A program made the position numbers and the translations under genes. A stretch of 64,000 bases of DNA from Caproiciproducens galactitolivorans (lineage in GTDB: Bacteria > Bacillota > Clostridia > Oscillospirales > Acutalibacteraceae), in contig NZ_SRMQ01000003.1 of assembly GCF_004768785.1 (NCBI RefSeq), forward strand, positions 62,001 to 126,000, read 5' to 3'. The notes below the pieces were generated by a model. That model did not search any database. It saw only the letters and a program-made list of their open reading frames with translations, and was not told the DNA's origin. Positions 7,085-15,365 of the stretch are shown here, one piece after another (the first letter of the stretch is position 1; each line of letters begins with the position of its first letter).

Positions 7085-8164
7085 CTAATTTATTTTTTTC
7101 GAAAGGTTCTCCGGATTTGACGCGTAAATCAGCGCGGTTTCCTTTGTGATTTTCCCTTCGTGCAAAAGCTTCAGCAGATAAGCGTCCATGCTGATCATTC
7201 CCTCGCCCGCGCCGGAATTGATGGCGTTGTCGAGCTGATGTACCTTTGATTCGCGGATCATGTTGCGGATGGCAGGATTCACCAGCATTATTTCAAAGGC
7301 GGGAATCAAAGTGCTGTCCACCGCGGGAAGAAGCTGCTGGGAGACAACCGCCTGTAAAACCATGGAAAGCTGCACCCGGATCTGCTGTTGCTGGTTCGGC
7401 GGGAAAACGTCGATAATGCGGTCGATGGTGTTTGCCGCACCGACCGTATGCAGGGTGGAAAGCACAAGCTGCCCCGTTTCCGCTGCGGTCATCGCGGTGG
7501 AAATCGTTTCGTAATCGCGCATTTCGCCAAGCAGGATCACGTCCGGCGCCTGCCGCAGGGCGGCGCGCAGCGCGTGAACATAGCTTTGGGTGTCATGCGC
7601 CACTTCGCGCTGGCTTACGATGCTTTTGTCGTGCCGATGGAGGAACTCAATCGGATCCTCAATCGTAATGATATGGCTATTGCGCGTATGGTTGATACGG
7701 TCGATAATGCAGGCGAGCGTGGTGGATTTTCCGCTGCCCGCCGCGCCGGTGATAAGCACCAGCCCCTTTTTGCACCGGTTCAGCCCAATGACCGTATCCG
7801 GAATATGCAGGATCTTCGGGTCGGGCAGGTCGAACGCGACGACCCGGAGCACCGCGGCCATGGAGCCGCGCTGTAAATAGGCGTTGCACCGGAAGCGGCA
7901 CAGACCCTCGATGGAAAAGGAGAAATCGTCGTCGCCAGACTGCAGGAACGGGTTCATATCCCGGTTGCCGCCCAGCGTATAGATTTCTTCAATGCATTTC
8001 CTGGTGTCCTCCGGTTTCAGCGGATACGCGCGCAACGCGTCCAAATCGACCGGGTGGATTACGTCGTTTGTTTTAAAGGAAAGCGGGCATCCCGATATAA
8101 TGAAAATATCCGAAACATTCTCTGCGACGGCTTTTTTCAGAATTTCCCTGATGTGAATTTCCAT
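7085..8164 (-). CDS. pilT: PilT-type twitching/retraction ATPase
   Basis: 359 residues, normal length for PilT. An N-terminal PAS-like domain (about 1-110) leads to a RecA-like domain with Walker A GAAGSGKST (140-148), Asp box ITIEDPIEF, Walker B ILLGEMRD and His box LVLSTLHT. The C-terminal motif AIRNMIRE matches the AIRNLIRE signature that separates PilT from the extension ATPases PilB/GspE. It is the last gene of a tight operon, 4 bases after its neighbour. PilT hexamers power pilus depolymerisation at the inner face of the membrane. No PilB-like ATPase is encoded here, so this protein either works with a distant partner or drives an unusual system alone. Confidence 0.9.
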   Translation of the reverse strand: MEIHIREILKKAVAENVSDIFIISGCPLSFKTNDVIHPVDLDALRAYPLKPEDTRKCIEEIYTLGGNRDMNPFLQSGDDDFSFSIEGLCRFRCNAYLQRGSMAAVLRVVAFDLPDPKILHIPDTVIGLNRCKKGLVLITGAAGSGKSTTLACIIDRINHTRNSHIITIEDPIEFLHRHDKSIVSQREVAHDTQSYVHALRAALRQAPDVILLGEMRDYETISTAMTAAETGQLVLSTLHTVGAANTIDRIIDVFPPNQQQQIRVQLSMVLQAVVSQQLLPAVDSTLIPAFEIMLVNPAIRNMIRESKVHQLDNAINSGAGEGMISMDAYLLKLLHEGKITKETALIYASNPENLSKKIN

Positions 8165-8168
8165 TTAA

Positions 8169-8801
8169 TCACTCCGTAGGCGCGGAACTGTTTCCCTGCC
8201 ATAGTTCGATGGTGTCGTCGTCCAAAAGGCCGCTTTCAACCGGCTGGGAGTTCACTAGATTTTTAGAGGTCACCTTATACCGCTCGGCGCTCCCGTAGGG
8301 GAAAACCGTCAGCGTGGTCCGAATCCGGCGGCCGGATCCGGCCTGTGTGAAATATACGGCGGCAAGGCGGTCCTCCTCCGCCTTTACGGTTACGCCGTTC
8401 AGCTTGGTTAAAAGCATTTCGGCAAAGGCACGGTAGCAAACCGAGGCTTTTTCCTGTGCCGTCGCGTCCGTTTTCAAAATTGCGGCGGCGGGTTCCAGCT
8501 CGCGCCGACTGCGGTACTGGCTGTAATTCGAAAGGCGGGTAAGGTCGCCGTTTTCTGCGGCTTGCTTCGCGTCATTCGCCGCGCCGAGCAGGGCAGAGTC
8601 TATATCCCGCAACATTTCTTCCGAAAGCGCGGTTGCCTTATAATAGTTTTCCACCGTTTCCGCGTTTTTTGTGGAAAGATTATTGTCCGCGTTCGCCGTA
8701 ACATAGGAAAGGATTCCGAATGTCGTCAGGCAGAGGACAACAAAGATCATGAGGATGGATGAAGCGCCCACGCTCCAGTTAAAGCACCGTTTTTGTTTCA
8801 C
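8169..8801 (-). CDS. single-span pilus-associated protein, unknown family
   Basis: 210 residues. A short basic N-terminus (MKQKRCFNWS) is followed by one hydrophobic helix (about 13-36), a polar, partly helical region (45-120) and a small C-terminal domain. This is the topology of a (pseudo)pilin, but there is no glycine-then-Phe/Glu prepilin cleavage motif. Its start overlaps the stop of the preceding gene by four bases, and pilT begins 4 bases after its end. Function is inferred only from the operon; it could be a minor pilin-like or assembly factor. Confidence 0.7.
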   Translation of the reverse strand: MKQKRCFNWSVGASSILMIFVVLCLTTFGILSYVTANADNNLSTKNAETVENYYKATALSEEMLRDIDSALLGAANDAKQAAENGDLTRLSNYSQYRSRRELEPAAAILKTDATAQEKASVCYRAFAEMLLTKLNGVTVKAEEDRLAAVYFTQAGSGRRIRTTLTVFPYGSAERYKVTSKNLVNSQPVESGLLDDDTIELWQGNSSAPTE

Positions 8802-9250
8802 GCCGAACCTCCTGTGCGGCGAGGGAGATATTTTTCGGAATGCAGGCTGTAAATCCTTCTTTCCCCGTTATGCCGCCGGTTTATATCAATGTCTGCCCGG
8901 ACAAGAGTCCCGCCAGCGGTAACCGTTTTGTTCAAGGTCACGCCGACCACATAGCGCGGGTTGGTTTGCGTCCGGTTCCAGTTCTTGTCGTAGTCAATGG
9001 TATATTTCCCGCCCGACTGCCGGGCATTTTTCAGTGCCGGGGGCAGCTCGTTTGGGGAGGTCATGGTTAAAACCTGTTCCGCAATGTTTTCCGCATGAAT
9101 CACCGCGACGCTCAGGTCGCTGCTCTGCCTTGCGCGGTTGTTCGCCGCCACAAAAAGCTGAAGGGTTGCCGTTGCGGAAATTGCGAAGAACAGGATAACG
9201 AAAATAATTTCAATAAAAAAGGGGTTCATCTGTCCCGGTATGCGTCTCAT
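8798..9250 (-). CDS. pilin-like single-span protein
   Basis: 150 residues. The N-terminus 'MNPFFIEIIFVILFFAIS' places a glutamate inside a hydrophobic helix, as at position 5 of type IV pilins (F-x-x-x-E), but with Asn-Pro instead of the Gly before the cleavage site. An alpha/beta-like C-terminal domain follows. The helix spans about residues 9-33. It may therefore be an uncleaved pilin-like subunit. It is translationally coupled to the downstream gene and begins 13 bases after the DUF4860-like gene. Confidence 0.7.
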   Translation of the reverse strand: MRRIPGQMNPFFIEIIFVILFFAISATATLQLFVAANNRARQSSDLSVAVIHAENIAEQVLTMTSPNELPPALKNARQSGGKYTIDYDKNWNRTQTNPRYVVGVTLNKTVTAGGTLVRADIDINRRHNGERRIYSLHSEKYLPRRTGGSA

Positions 9251-9263
9251 ATTATCACCCGAT

Positions 9264-9728
9264 TCAGGAAAGGAACAGGTTCAGCGAAAGATGGCGGCGG
9301 TTTTCTCCGCACACCGAAAGCTTCAGCTCGCTGCCGTCCTTTTCCATGGTAAAGGCTGTGAGCGGTGTGATTTTATCCCCGTTCCCCGGGGTAAACCCGT
9401 TGTCAGCCTTGGTATAAAGCTCCATCAAATAGCCGTTGTAAAGATAAATATAGGTATTGTATTCCCGTCCGTTTTCATTCGACCGGATGACCAGCATTTT
9501 CTGCCCGTTCAGGGTTTCAATGCGCACGTTGCCGCCGTTCGCCGCGTGCACTTTATTGGAAATATATGAGAGGGATGCGCGCGTTTCATTGTTCGAGTCC
9601 ATTTCGCTCACAATCCTGCGGTAGCTGTTTGCGCCGATCAGCACCAGAAGCAGGGAGCAAACGGCAAACAGGCAAAAAATCAAAAGCACGAATACCGTAT
9701 TGACGGAATGGGAACTTCTGCTGTTCAT
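9264..9728 (-). CDS. DUF4860-like pilus-operon protein
   Basis: 154 residues. The N-terminal stretch MNSRSSHSVNTVFVLLIFCL leads into a single helix (about 10-33), and the remainder is predicted beta-rich ('NVRIETLNGQKMLVIRS'). The sequence resembles DUF4860 proteins that occur beside PilT/PilC genes in Clostridia (recalled, not searched). No prepilin peptidase site is visible. It lies 18 bases after the 106-residue gene. Likely an extracytoplasmic structural or minor subunit; activity unknown. Confidence 0.7.
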   Translation of the reverse strand: MNSRSSHSVNTVFVLLIFCLFAVCSLLLVLIGANSYRRIVSEMDSNNETRASLSYISNKVHAANGGNVRIETLNGQKMLVIRSNENGREYNTYIYLYNGYLMELYTKADNGFTPGNGDKITPLTAFTMEKDGSELKLSVCGENRRHLSLNLFLS

Positions 9729-9746
9729 CGGTTTTTCCTCCCGTTT

Positions 9747-10067
9747 TTAAGAATTGCCGTCCTTTTCCAAAACTTCTACCGAAGGCATCACGTTTTCGCC
9801 CGCCGTCTCGTAATGGACAATGTATTTCGAATGGTCAATCGTTATTCCGTAATGTTCCTCAAGGTATTTGATATTCGGCGGGTAGAAGCCTTCCACCGCA
9901 TAGCAGCTGACAATCCCCTTTTGAATCGCCGCCTGCGTTACCTGTAATTTTTCCCGGCTGTTCGCGCGCTGCGCGTTTCCAAATCCGAACCAGAACAGGC
10001 AGAGCACTGCGAAGAAAGCCAAAGCGGAAAGCACAATCCCGCGGTATAATCCTTTTTCCTTCATCAA
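9747..10067 (-). CDS. small single-span pilus-operon protein
   Basis: 106 residues. The N-terminus MMKEKGLYRGIVLSALAFF begins a hydrophobic helix (about 10-29), followed by a short domain with 'AIQKGIVSCYAVEGFYPPNIKYLEEHYGI'-like features. The pattern of helix, then a conserved 'CYAVEGFYPP' segment, recalls the loop of type II secretion pseudopilins, where a similar 'EG.YP' occurs. No Gly/Glu cleavage motif is seen. It is 17 bases downstream of the PilC/GspF gene. Role unknown; a pseudopilin-like subunit is the best guess. Confidence 0.65.
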   Translation of the reverse strand: MMKEKGLYRGIVLSALAFFAVLCLFWFGFGNAQRANSREKLQVTQAAIQKGIVSCYAVEGFYPPNIKYLEEHYGITIDHSKYIVHYETAGENVMPSVEVLEKDGNS

Positions 10068-10084
10068 TTCAACACCCGCCCCGG

Positions 10085-11152
10085 TCAGCCGATCGACGAC
10101 ATGATCCCCATTAAGGGAAGCATGACGGAAAGCAGGATCGCGCCGATAATAACGGAAAGCACGCCGACCATGACAGGTTCAATAATGGAAACCGCGCGGT
10201 TCAGGGCTTCGTTTGCGTCGTCGCCGTACAACTCGGCGAGCCGCTTCATCACGCCGTCCAGGTTTCCGGTTTTGTCGCCGATATTCACCATGCTGGAATA
10301 GATGCCCGGGAAAATGCCCGCCTTGGTAAGCGCCTGTGTAAACGAAGTGCCGGATGCGACAAAGGAGCGGCATTGCTCAACCTTATCCAGCACAATTCGA
10401 TTGTTTAAAACGCCCGGCGCGAGCGCCAGCGCCTCCTCGGTGTCGTAGCCGCTGGAAAGCAGCATGGAAAGCACGGAGGCAAAGCGCGCCAGCGCGATTT
10501 TTCCGGAGAGCTTGCGCGTCAGCGGAAAATTGTGCAGGAAGCCGGAAATAAAGCGGTAACCGCTTTCGGTTTTATAAAGAAGGAGTGCCGCCAGCAGGAG
10601 CACGGCAAGGATCAGGATAATTGCCAGCGCCCAGGTACCGATGGTGGAACCCGCCCGCATAACGGAGGAGGCGGTGTCGGAGATATCCGAGCCCATATCC
10701 AGAAACACCTGATGGAAAATCGGAAGCACCTTAATGACCAGTACCGCGATGACTGCCGCAATCATCAGCACCAGAATAAAAGGATACAGAAGCGCGCTGC
10801 GGATACAACTTCGCAAATTGTTTTCGCGGTCGTAATACAGCGAGAGCGCTTCCATCACATTTTCCAGATTACCCGCTTTCTCGCCGATATTGACCATGTT
10901 TACCATATATTTCGGGAATGCGCCGGTGCTGTTCAGCGCAAGGTACAAGGAGCCGTTCTGCTCCATGCTTGCCTGAATCCGGCGAATCAGCTCCCGCACA
11001 TTTTCGTCTTCCACGTTGTCGCTGATTTCCCCCACGCCCTCTTTCAGCGGGATTCCCGCTTTCAGCAGAAGGACAATCTGCGAGCAGAAAAGGGAAACCT
11101 CGCCCGAGGAAAGCGGCTTCACTTTTTCCTGTCTGACCGTTGTGTCTTTCAT
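10085..11152 (-). CDS. PilC/GspF-type inner-membrane platform protein
   Basis: 355 residues with two T2SSF domains (about 18-140 and 220-345), each containing the family pattern 'LLKAGIPL..G...I' / 'LLSSGYDTEEALALA' and 'MVNIGEKAGNLENVM' / 'MVNIGDKTGNLDGVM'. Three membrane helices lie near 117-140, 170-192 and 318-345. This is the platform on which pilus or type II pseudopilus ATPases act. It begins the compact run that ends with pilT, 75 bases after the transglutaminase lipoprotein gene. Confidence 0.9.
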   Translation of the reverse strand: MKDTTVRQEKVKPLSSGEVSLFCSQIVLLLKAGIPLKEGVGEISDNVEDENVRELIRRIQASMEQNGSLYLALNSTGAFPKYMVNMVNIGEKAGNLENVMEALSLYYDRENNLRSCIRSALLYPFILVLMIAAVIAVLVIKVLPIFHQVFLDMGSDISDTASSVMRAGSTIGTWALAIILILAVLLLAALLLYKTESGYRFISGFLHNFPLTRKLSGKIALARFASVLSMLLSSGYDTEEALALAPGVLNNRIVLDKVEQCRSFVASGTSFTQALTKAGIFPGIYSSMVNIGDKTGNLDGVMKRLAELYGDDANEALNRAVSIIEPVMVGVLSVIIGAILLSVMLPLMGIMSSIG

Positions 11153-11227
11153 GGCTTTTCCTCCAAACCGCCTTTTCGGCAGATCTCTCTTTGTATTCTT
11201 TAAACGAGCGAACAGATTTCTCCGCCA

Positions 11228-12319
11228 TTAATAATACTTTTCCGCCGTATAATATCCGGCGGACTGGCCGGCCGCCGCAAAGGTGGAATCATACCGTTTC
11301 CACCCGCCGAGGTAAACCTCGTTCCATGCGTGGTAGCCCGCGCCCGTTGTGCCCATCACCAGCCGGGTGGGAATCCCCTGCGAGCGGCACATTGCCGCCA
11401 TCAGGGAAGCATAATCAAAACAGATCCCCTTTTTCGAAGAAAGGGTACTGTCCACATTGGGAAGATAACCGGCTTTTACGCCCTTTGCTTTTGCGTAGTC
11501 ATATTTGATATTTCCGGCGATAAACCGGTAAATCGCCTCCACCTTCTGCGCGTTGCTGGTAGCATTAGCGCAAAGGCTTTTTGCCTTTGCCACCGCGGCG
11601 GAGGAACGGGTGTAATCCACAAACTGGTTCGGGTACAGTGCATAGCCCGAACCGCTTACGTCCGCGTTCAGCTCCGTGGAGCAAAGCTCGGCGTAGCTGT
11701 TTCCTGAAACATTTTCCATAAAGCGGACCCGGTAAGCGCCGCTTCCGTTTTGCAACGGCAGGGTGATATAAGCGCCGTTTCCGGCGATGTTGTACTGATA
11801 ATAGGAAGAGCCGCCGTTAAAATAGACCAGAATCTTCATTGCCGCCGAACCGCTGTACCGAACCATTATGTATCCTTCGGAGGCGTTGCTGTAGTCAACC
11901 TCCGCACCGTTTTTGGAAAATACCGCGCTGCCGGAGGCCTGCGGCATTTTCGCCGTTACCGGGGGCATCGGTTTGGTCGGAGCCGCCATGGGCGGCAGGG
12001 ACGATGCAATCGTCATGGAAGAAACAGCCAGGGAAGACGGCGCGGCGGATGATTCCCTTGGCGCCCGCGATACCCACGAGGACGGGCTTTTTGAAGATTC
12101 GCCGCCTTCGGCTGTTTGTGACGCCGCTTCGGAAGCTTCCACCCCCGGGGAATCCGCAGCCGCAGAAGCTGCTGAAGAAGCAGCAGAAGAAATGAAAGAA
12201 GAAGCGGAAGCAGACACCGGGGATGAGACCGATCCGGTCAGATCGGTGTCCCGCACAGTACAGGCAGGAAGAAGCAGGACAAGAAGAAACACAAGGAAGA
12301 GATATTTGTATTTTCTCAT
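11228..12319 (-). CDS. transglutaminase-domain lipoprotein
   Basis: 363 residues. The signal peptide ends in a lipobox (LLLPAC, Cys20). A Ser/Ala/Pro-rich linker (about 25-125) precedes a beta domain and a C-terminal transglutaminase-like domain with a Cys300-His330-Asp344 triad (GICFDYAS, GYHAWNEV, RYDSTF). Such proteins usually act as cysteine peptidases or cross-linkers outside the membrane. It lies between the BTAD regulator (29 bases) and the pilus platform gene (75 bases), so it is probably co-expressed with the pilus-like system and may process or cross-link a surface substrate (inference). Confidence 0.85.
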   Translation of the reverse strand: MRKYKYLFLVFLLVLLLPACTVRDTDLTGSVSSPVSASASSFISSAASSAASAAADSPGVEASEAASQTAEGGESSKSPSSWVSRAPRESSAAPSSLAVSSMTIASSLPPMAAPTKPMPPVTAKMPQASGSAVFSKNGAEVDYSNASEGYIMVRYSGSAAMKILVYFNGGSSYYQYNIAGNGAYITLPLQNGSGAYRVRFMENVSGNSYAELCSTELNADVSGSGYALYPNQFVDYTRSSAAVAKAKSLCANATSNAQKVEAIYRFIAGNIKYDYAKAKGVKAGYLPNVDSTLSSKKGICFDYASLMAAMCRSQGIPTRLVMGTTGAGYHAWNEVYLGGWKRYDSTFAAAGQSAGYYTAEKYY

Positions 12320-12348
12320 AGTGTCCCCCCTGTCACGATTTGGTTAGT

Positions 12349-13563
12349 TTACGGCTGAGCGTCCAGCGCGTTAATTCTGGTGGTTACTTTCACATTTTCC
12401 CTGCGGTACCGGAACCGGAACCGTTGAAGAATCCGCTTTGCTACCATTTCCGCGTTCTCATAATTGATCAGGGGAAGCATCACGATAAACTGTGTGTTGC
12501 TGTAAGCTGAAACAACGTCCCCTTTGCGCAGGCTTTCCAAAATTGAGCTTTTCAAACGTTCTGCGGCAAGTTTCGCAATCTTTGGCTTTGGAATTCCGCC
12601 CTCAAGATCGTTCAACGTAAACAGGACAATGTACACAGAATTCCCGGTGCGTGTAACCGTACGCGCCTGTATGCGGTAGAAGGATTTGAACGTATCGTAA
12701 TCGCAGTAGTATGCGCCGCGGATATCCGCGCTTTCCTGCAGATCGTTTTTAATAACGCTCAGATCCAGCTCCACGTTATTGATGCTGTTCATGAGCTGCT
12801 TATAAAGTGAGCGCATGGATTCGGAGATGTCCACGCCGAGTTCCTTGTAGAACAGCTGGATTACATAATTGTAGTGGTCAAGCGCCTGATTCCGCTGGCC
12901 GGTGGAAAGATAAGCGTAAAGCAGCATCTTGTGGATGGGTTCTTCCAGCGGAGAATGTGTCAGAGCGGCGTCGCAGACGCCGATCACTTCCTCGAAGCGG
13001 TGCTCTTGGATCAGCAGCCTGCACACGCGTTGGACGGATTCCGTGTAGAGGTTTGCGTAGTAGGTGCTCAAAGAAATGACCCAGTTGCTGTATGCTGATT
13101 TCGGAAGGAATTCGCCGCGGTACAGCGTAAGTGCATCTTTATACGCTGAAATGCGGGTTTCGACATCCAGTTTGTCGTCTGCACCCCGTTTAATCAATTC
13201 GACAAACTGTTCGGTATCGATTATGCAGGGATAACTGTTGTTCCATGAATAAGTATTGCGGATATACTGAATATATTCCGCCCGGCTGTCCTGTGAAAGC
13301 CGCTTCAGCAGCTCCCGTGCCCGGTAAACCAGGTTTTTTAAGGCGTTCAGCGGATCTTTGCATTCGTCCTCCGGCCAGAGGACTTCAATCAGTTTGTCTA
13401 TGGAAATGTCTTTGTGCCGGTTTGCTAGGAGATACTCAATAAGCATCCAGGCTCTTTTGGTGCGGCCTTTTAAATTCGTAAGCTGGTGCCCGTTGATGGT
13501 TATGGAAAACTCGCCCAGCATATTCACCTCGATTTTTTGCTGAGAAAATGTATCCGGCTGCAT
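12349..13563 (-). CDS. BTAD transcriptional regulator with degenerate GGDEF domain
   Basis: About 404 residues from the ATG at 13563, which follows AAGGGA by 9 bases; an in-frame ATG at 13608 lacks a ribosome site. The N-terminus is an OmpR-like winged helix (TINGHQLTNLKGRTKRAWM). A bacterial transcriptional activator (BTAD) TPR domain follows at about 100-250. The C-terminal ~110 residues resemble a GGDEF domain, but the RYGGDEF signature reads AYSNTQF, so cyclase activity is unlikely. It is the first gene of the pilus-like operon. A plausible role is an activator that reads a nucleotide or protein signal through the dead GGDEF fold. Confidence 0.8.
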   Translation of the reverse strand: MQPDTFSQQKIEVNMLGEFSITINGHQLTNLKGRTKRAWMLIEYLLANRHKDISIDKLIEVLWPEDECKDPLNALKNLVYRARELLKRLSQDSRAEYIQYIRNTYSWNNSYPCIIDTEQFVELIKRGADDKLDVETRISAYKDALTLYRGEFLPKSAYSNWVISLSTYYANLYTESVQRVCRLLIQEHRFEEVIGVCDAALTHSPLEEPIHKMLLYAYLSTGQRNQALDHYNYVIQLFYKELGVDISESMRSLYKQLMNSINNVELDLSVIKNDLQESADIRGAYYCDYDTFKSFYRIQARTVTRTGNSVYIVLFTLNDLEGGIPKPKIAKLAAERLKSSILESLRKGDVVSAYSNTQFIVMLPLINYENAEMVAKRILQRFRFRYRRENVKVTTRINALDAQP

Positions 13564-13598
13564 AAACACACATCCCTTAAAGCAAATAGATATAAATA

Positions 13599-13627
13599 AT
13601 GGTAACACATGGAAATTAAATTGACAA
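13599..13627 (-). promoter_or_regulatory. possible promoter of the BTAD-pilus operon
   Basis: Minus strand TTGTCA (13622-13627), 17-base spacer, TACCAT (13599-13604), about 35 bases upstream of the ATG at 13563. Both boxes are imperfect, consistent with a promoter needing an activator. Confidence 0.4.
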
Positions 13628-13657
13628 GAGAATTCTATTGCAACATCAAATAAAACA

Positions 13658-13698
13658 GCATTTTCCCGGCGAAAAATTGCTTCCGTCCGGGAAAATGC
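13658..13698 (-). terminator. terminator of the lipase gene
   Basis: Perfect 12-bp stem GCATTTTCCCGG / CCGGGAAAATGC (13658-13669, 13687-13698). On the minus strand it is followed by TGTTTTATTTG, 12 bases past the lipase stop. Confidence 0.75.
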
Positions 13699-13709
13699 CG
13701 GAAAATTTA

Positions 13710-14972
13710 TTAACTAACTACAGGCAAACTGCGGACATTTTTTGCAATGGTAAGGTACAGGTTCGTTACATTGTATTTTCCTATTCCGACAATAGCCATA
13801 TGGTCCATATTCTGCACGCCCATGTAGTTCCATTTACCGATCTGCGGGGTACCGTTATATTCCACGATTTCATCTGTGGAATTCACCGAGGGACCTTTTG
13901 CTGAAATTGTGTTCACAATGCCGTCGTTGCGCCACCAGGTGCGGTCAATATCCGGTTTTTCCTTTCCACTGCGTGTATAAAGCCCGATTACGGCGGCCGG
14001 TGCAAATAAAACAGGGTTCATGACGAGCGGTTTCCCGATCTGGTGCCCGGTCAGGCGCTCTTCCGTTGTGGCACAGGTGGAATAGGAGAAATAATACACG
14101 TCGTCCTTTGCCGTAACCCAAGCGTTTTGCTCGGCCGCGCCGGTGGTGCTGAGATCCCAGAAGCTGAAGTCCCGGACTTTTCCGTTCCAGATAGAACTGT
14201 TCATCACGCGTTTTGCATAGTTGGTAAAACATTCCCCGGCTTGGCGTTTTAGGCCCCACTGATCCAGCTTGAAATCATAAACCGGTTCCACCCCTTTTCC
14301 GGTGGCCGCAGCCGCAGCCGAAATCAGGTAGGTGGCGAAGTCCTTTAATTTGTAGATGTCCACATCGGCAAGCGTTGTGCCGTTGTGCGGCGAGGCAAGC
14401 GTGGTAAGGCTGGCGACCCACGGCTTCCCACCCTCAAACAGGGGGCTTAAACCGGTCTTGGTGACTTCTCTTTCCTCTTCGCTTCCCTCTTCCAGAAGCT
14501 GAATCAGCATACGGCCGGTTTGGCCGCCTTGGCTGTGCGCGATTAGGTGAATCTTATTCAGACTGCCGTCTGTTTCCGTTCCCCATTCGGGGTAAAGGCC
14601 CGGGAACGACTTCCCGTAGCGCGCGTGGCCGTGTTTTTTGGAATGTGCTTCACCGTAGTCGACCGTGCCGCCTTTTATGTACGCGTAAAGCTCACAGGCA
14701 CGGTCCCAGTTGCTGGAAAACGGGCCGACGGCAGCGGTATACGTTGGATAGCCGGCGTCGGTCAGTTTTTTCTGCAGGTCTACTAGTCCTCCCCAGTACC
14801 GGTAGCCCAGCATCTCATCCCGGCCCCACCCAGCGTTGCCGTGGCAAAACACAATGGGGTATTTGTTCCCCTCTTTCTCTGCGGCGTATGCCGGCTGCGG
14901 TATTATAATCACCGACAGAAAAATTGCGAAGGACAAGAGAAGTGCGCCTAGTTTTCTGACATTCAATTTCAA
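13710..14972 (-). CDS. secreted triacylglycerol lipase (family I.5-like)
   Basis: 420 residues with a Sec signal peptide (MKLNVRKLGALLLSFAIFLS to AYA, cleavage about residue 30). The mature enzyme begins 'YPIVFCHGNAGWGRDEMLG' and has the nucleophile elbow AHSQGG (Ser147), as in the thermoalkalophilic Bacillus/Geobacillus lipases. A likely catalytic Asp lies in 'RNDGIVNTIS' and a His in 'MDHMAIVG'. It would hydrolyse lipid esters outside the cell. The start is TTG behind AAGGAG, since no ATG fits. It is monocistronic with its own terminator. A perfect palindrome upstream may be its operator. Confidence 0.88.
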   Translation of the reverse strand: MKLNVRKLGALLLSFAIFLSVIIIPQPAYAAEKEGNKYPIVFCHGNAGWGRDEMLGYRYWGGLVDLQKKLTDAGYPTYTAAVGPFSSNWDRACELYAYIKGGTVDYGEAHSKKHGHARYGKSFPGLYPEWGTETDGSLNKIHLIAHSQGGQTGRMLIQLLEEGSEEEREVTKTGLSPLFEGGKPWVASLTTLASPHNGTTLADVDIYKLKDFATYLISAAAAATGKGVEPVYDFKLDQWGLKRQAGECFTNYAKRVMNSSIWNGKVRDFSFWDLSTTGAAEQNAWVTAKDDVYYFSYSTCATTEERLTGHQIGKPLVMNPVLFAPAAVIGLYTRSGKEKPDIDRTWWRNDGIVNTISAKGPSVNSTDEIVEYNGTPQIGKWNYMGVQNMDHMAIVGIGKYNVTNLYLTIAKNVRSLPVVS

Positions 14973-14996
14973 TACAACTCCTTTTCAAATAGTTTT

Positions 14997-15017
14997 AAAT
15001 ACTGTCTAACAGTATTT
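14997..15017 (-). promoter_or_regulatory. palindromic candidate operator upstream of the lipase
   Basis: AAATACTGT-CTA-ACAGTATTT, a perfect 9-bp inverted repeat with a 3-base centre, 25-45 bases upstream of the lipase start. It is typical of a dimeric repressor site; the regulator is unknown. Confidence 0.45.
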
Positions 15018-15318
15018 GTTAATAAATATAAAACCACTCAATTCGAATTATCCGGATTTGTGAATATTTTTCAAATGAATTTTTATAGGAATAAATTGAA
15101 TGTCGGAGATGTGGGGAAAATGAGAGATTAAGTCGGATTTTGCGAATTCGGAATTTCAGCCGCTTAAACAGGGGAAAATTAAATCCAAAAATATTTTCTA
15201 TTTAAAAATTTAAGAATAGAAGAAAATACTTTCAAAGGGAAAAAAGCGGATGCGAATCATAATAGGCGGAATTGTCAAGGGTAATCTGGTTGTAGAAAAA
15301 AAGAAATTAACAGCAAAA
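15018..15318. other. AT-rich intergenic region without a gene
   Basis: About 300 bases between the lipase operator and the cheX terminator. No ORF with a ribosome site or RNA structure is visible on either strand. It presumably holds the rest of the lipase promoter region. Confidence 0.6.
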
Positions 15319-15340
15319 AACCCCGGCGCAAGCCGGGGTT
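15319..15340 (-). terminator. terminator of the CheY-CheX / cheX operon
   Basis: AACCCCGGC / GCCGGGGTT (15319-15327, 15332-15340) with a 4-base loop. On the minus strand the second arm runs into six T. It lies 26 bases past the cheX stop. Confidence 0.85.
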
Positions 15341-15365
15341 CGACTTTAAAATGATGTTTTAGCCG

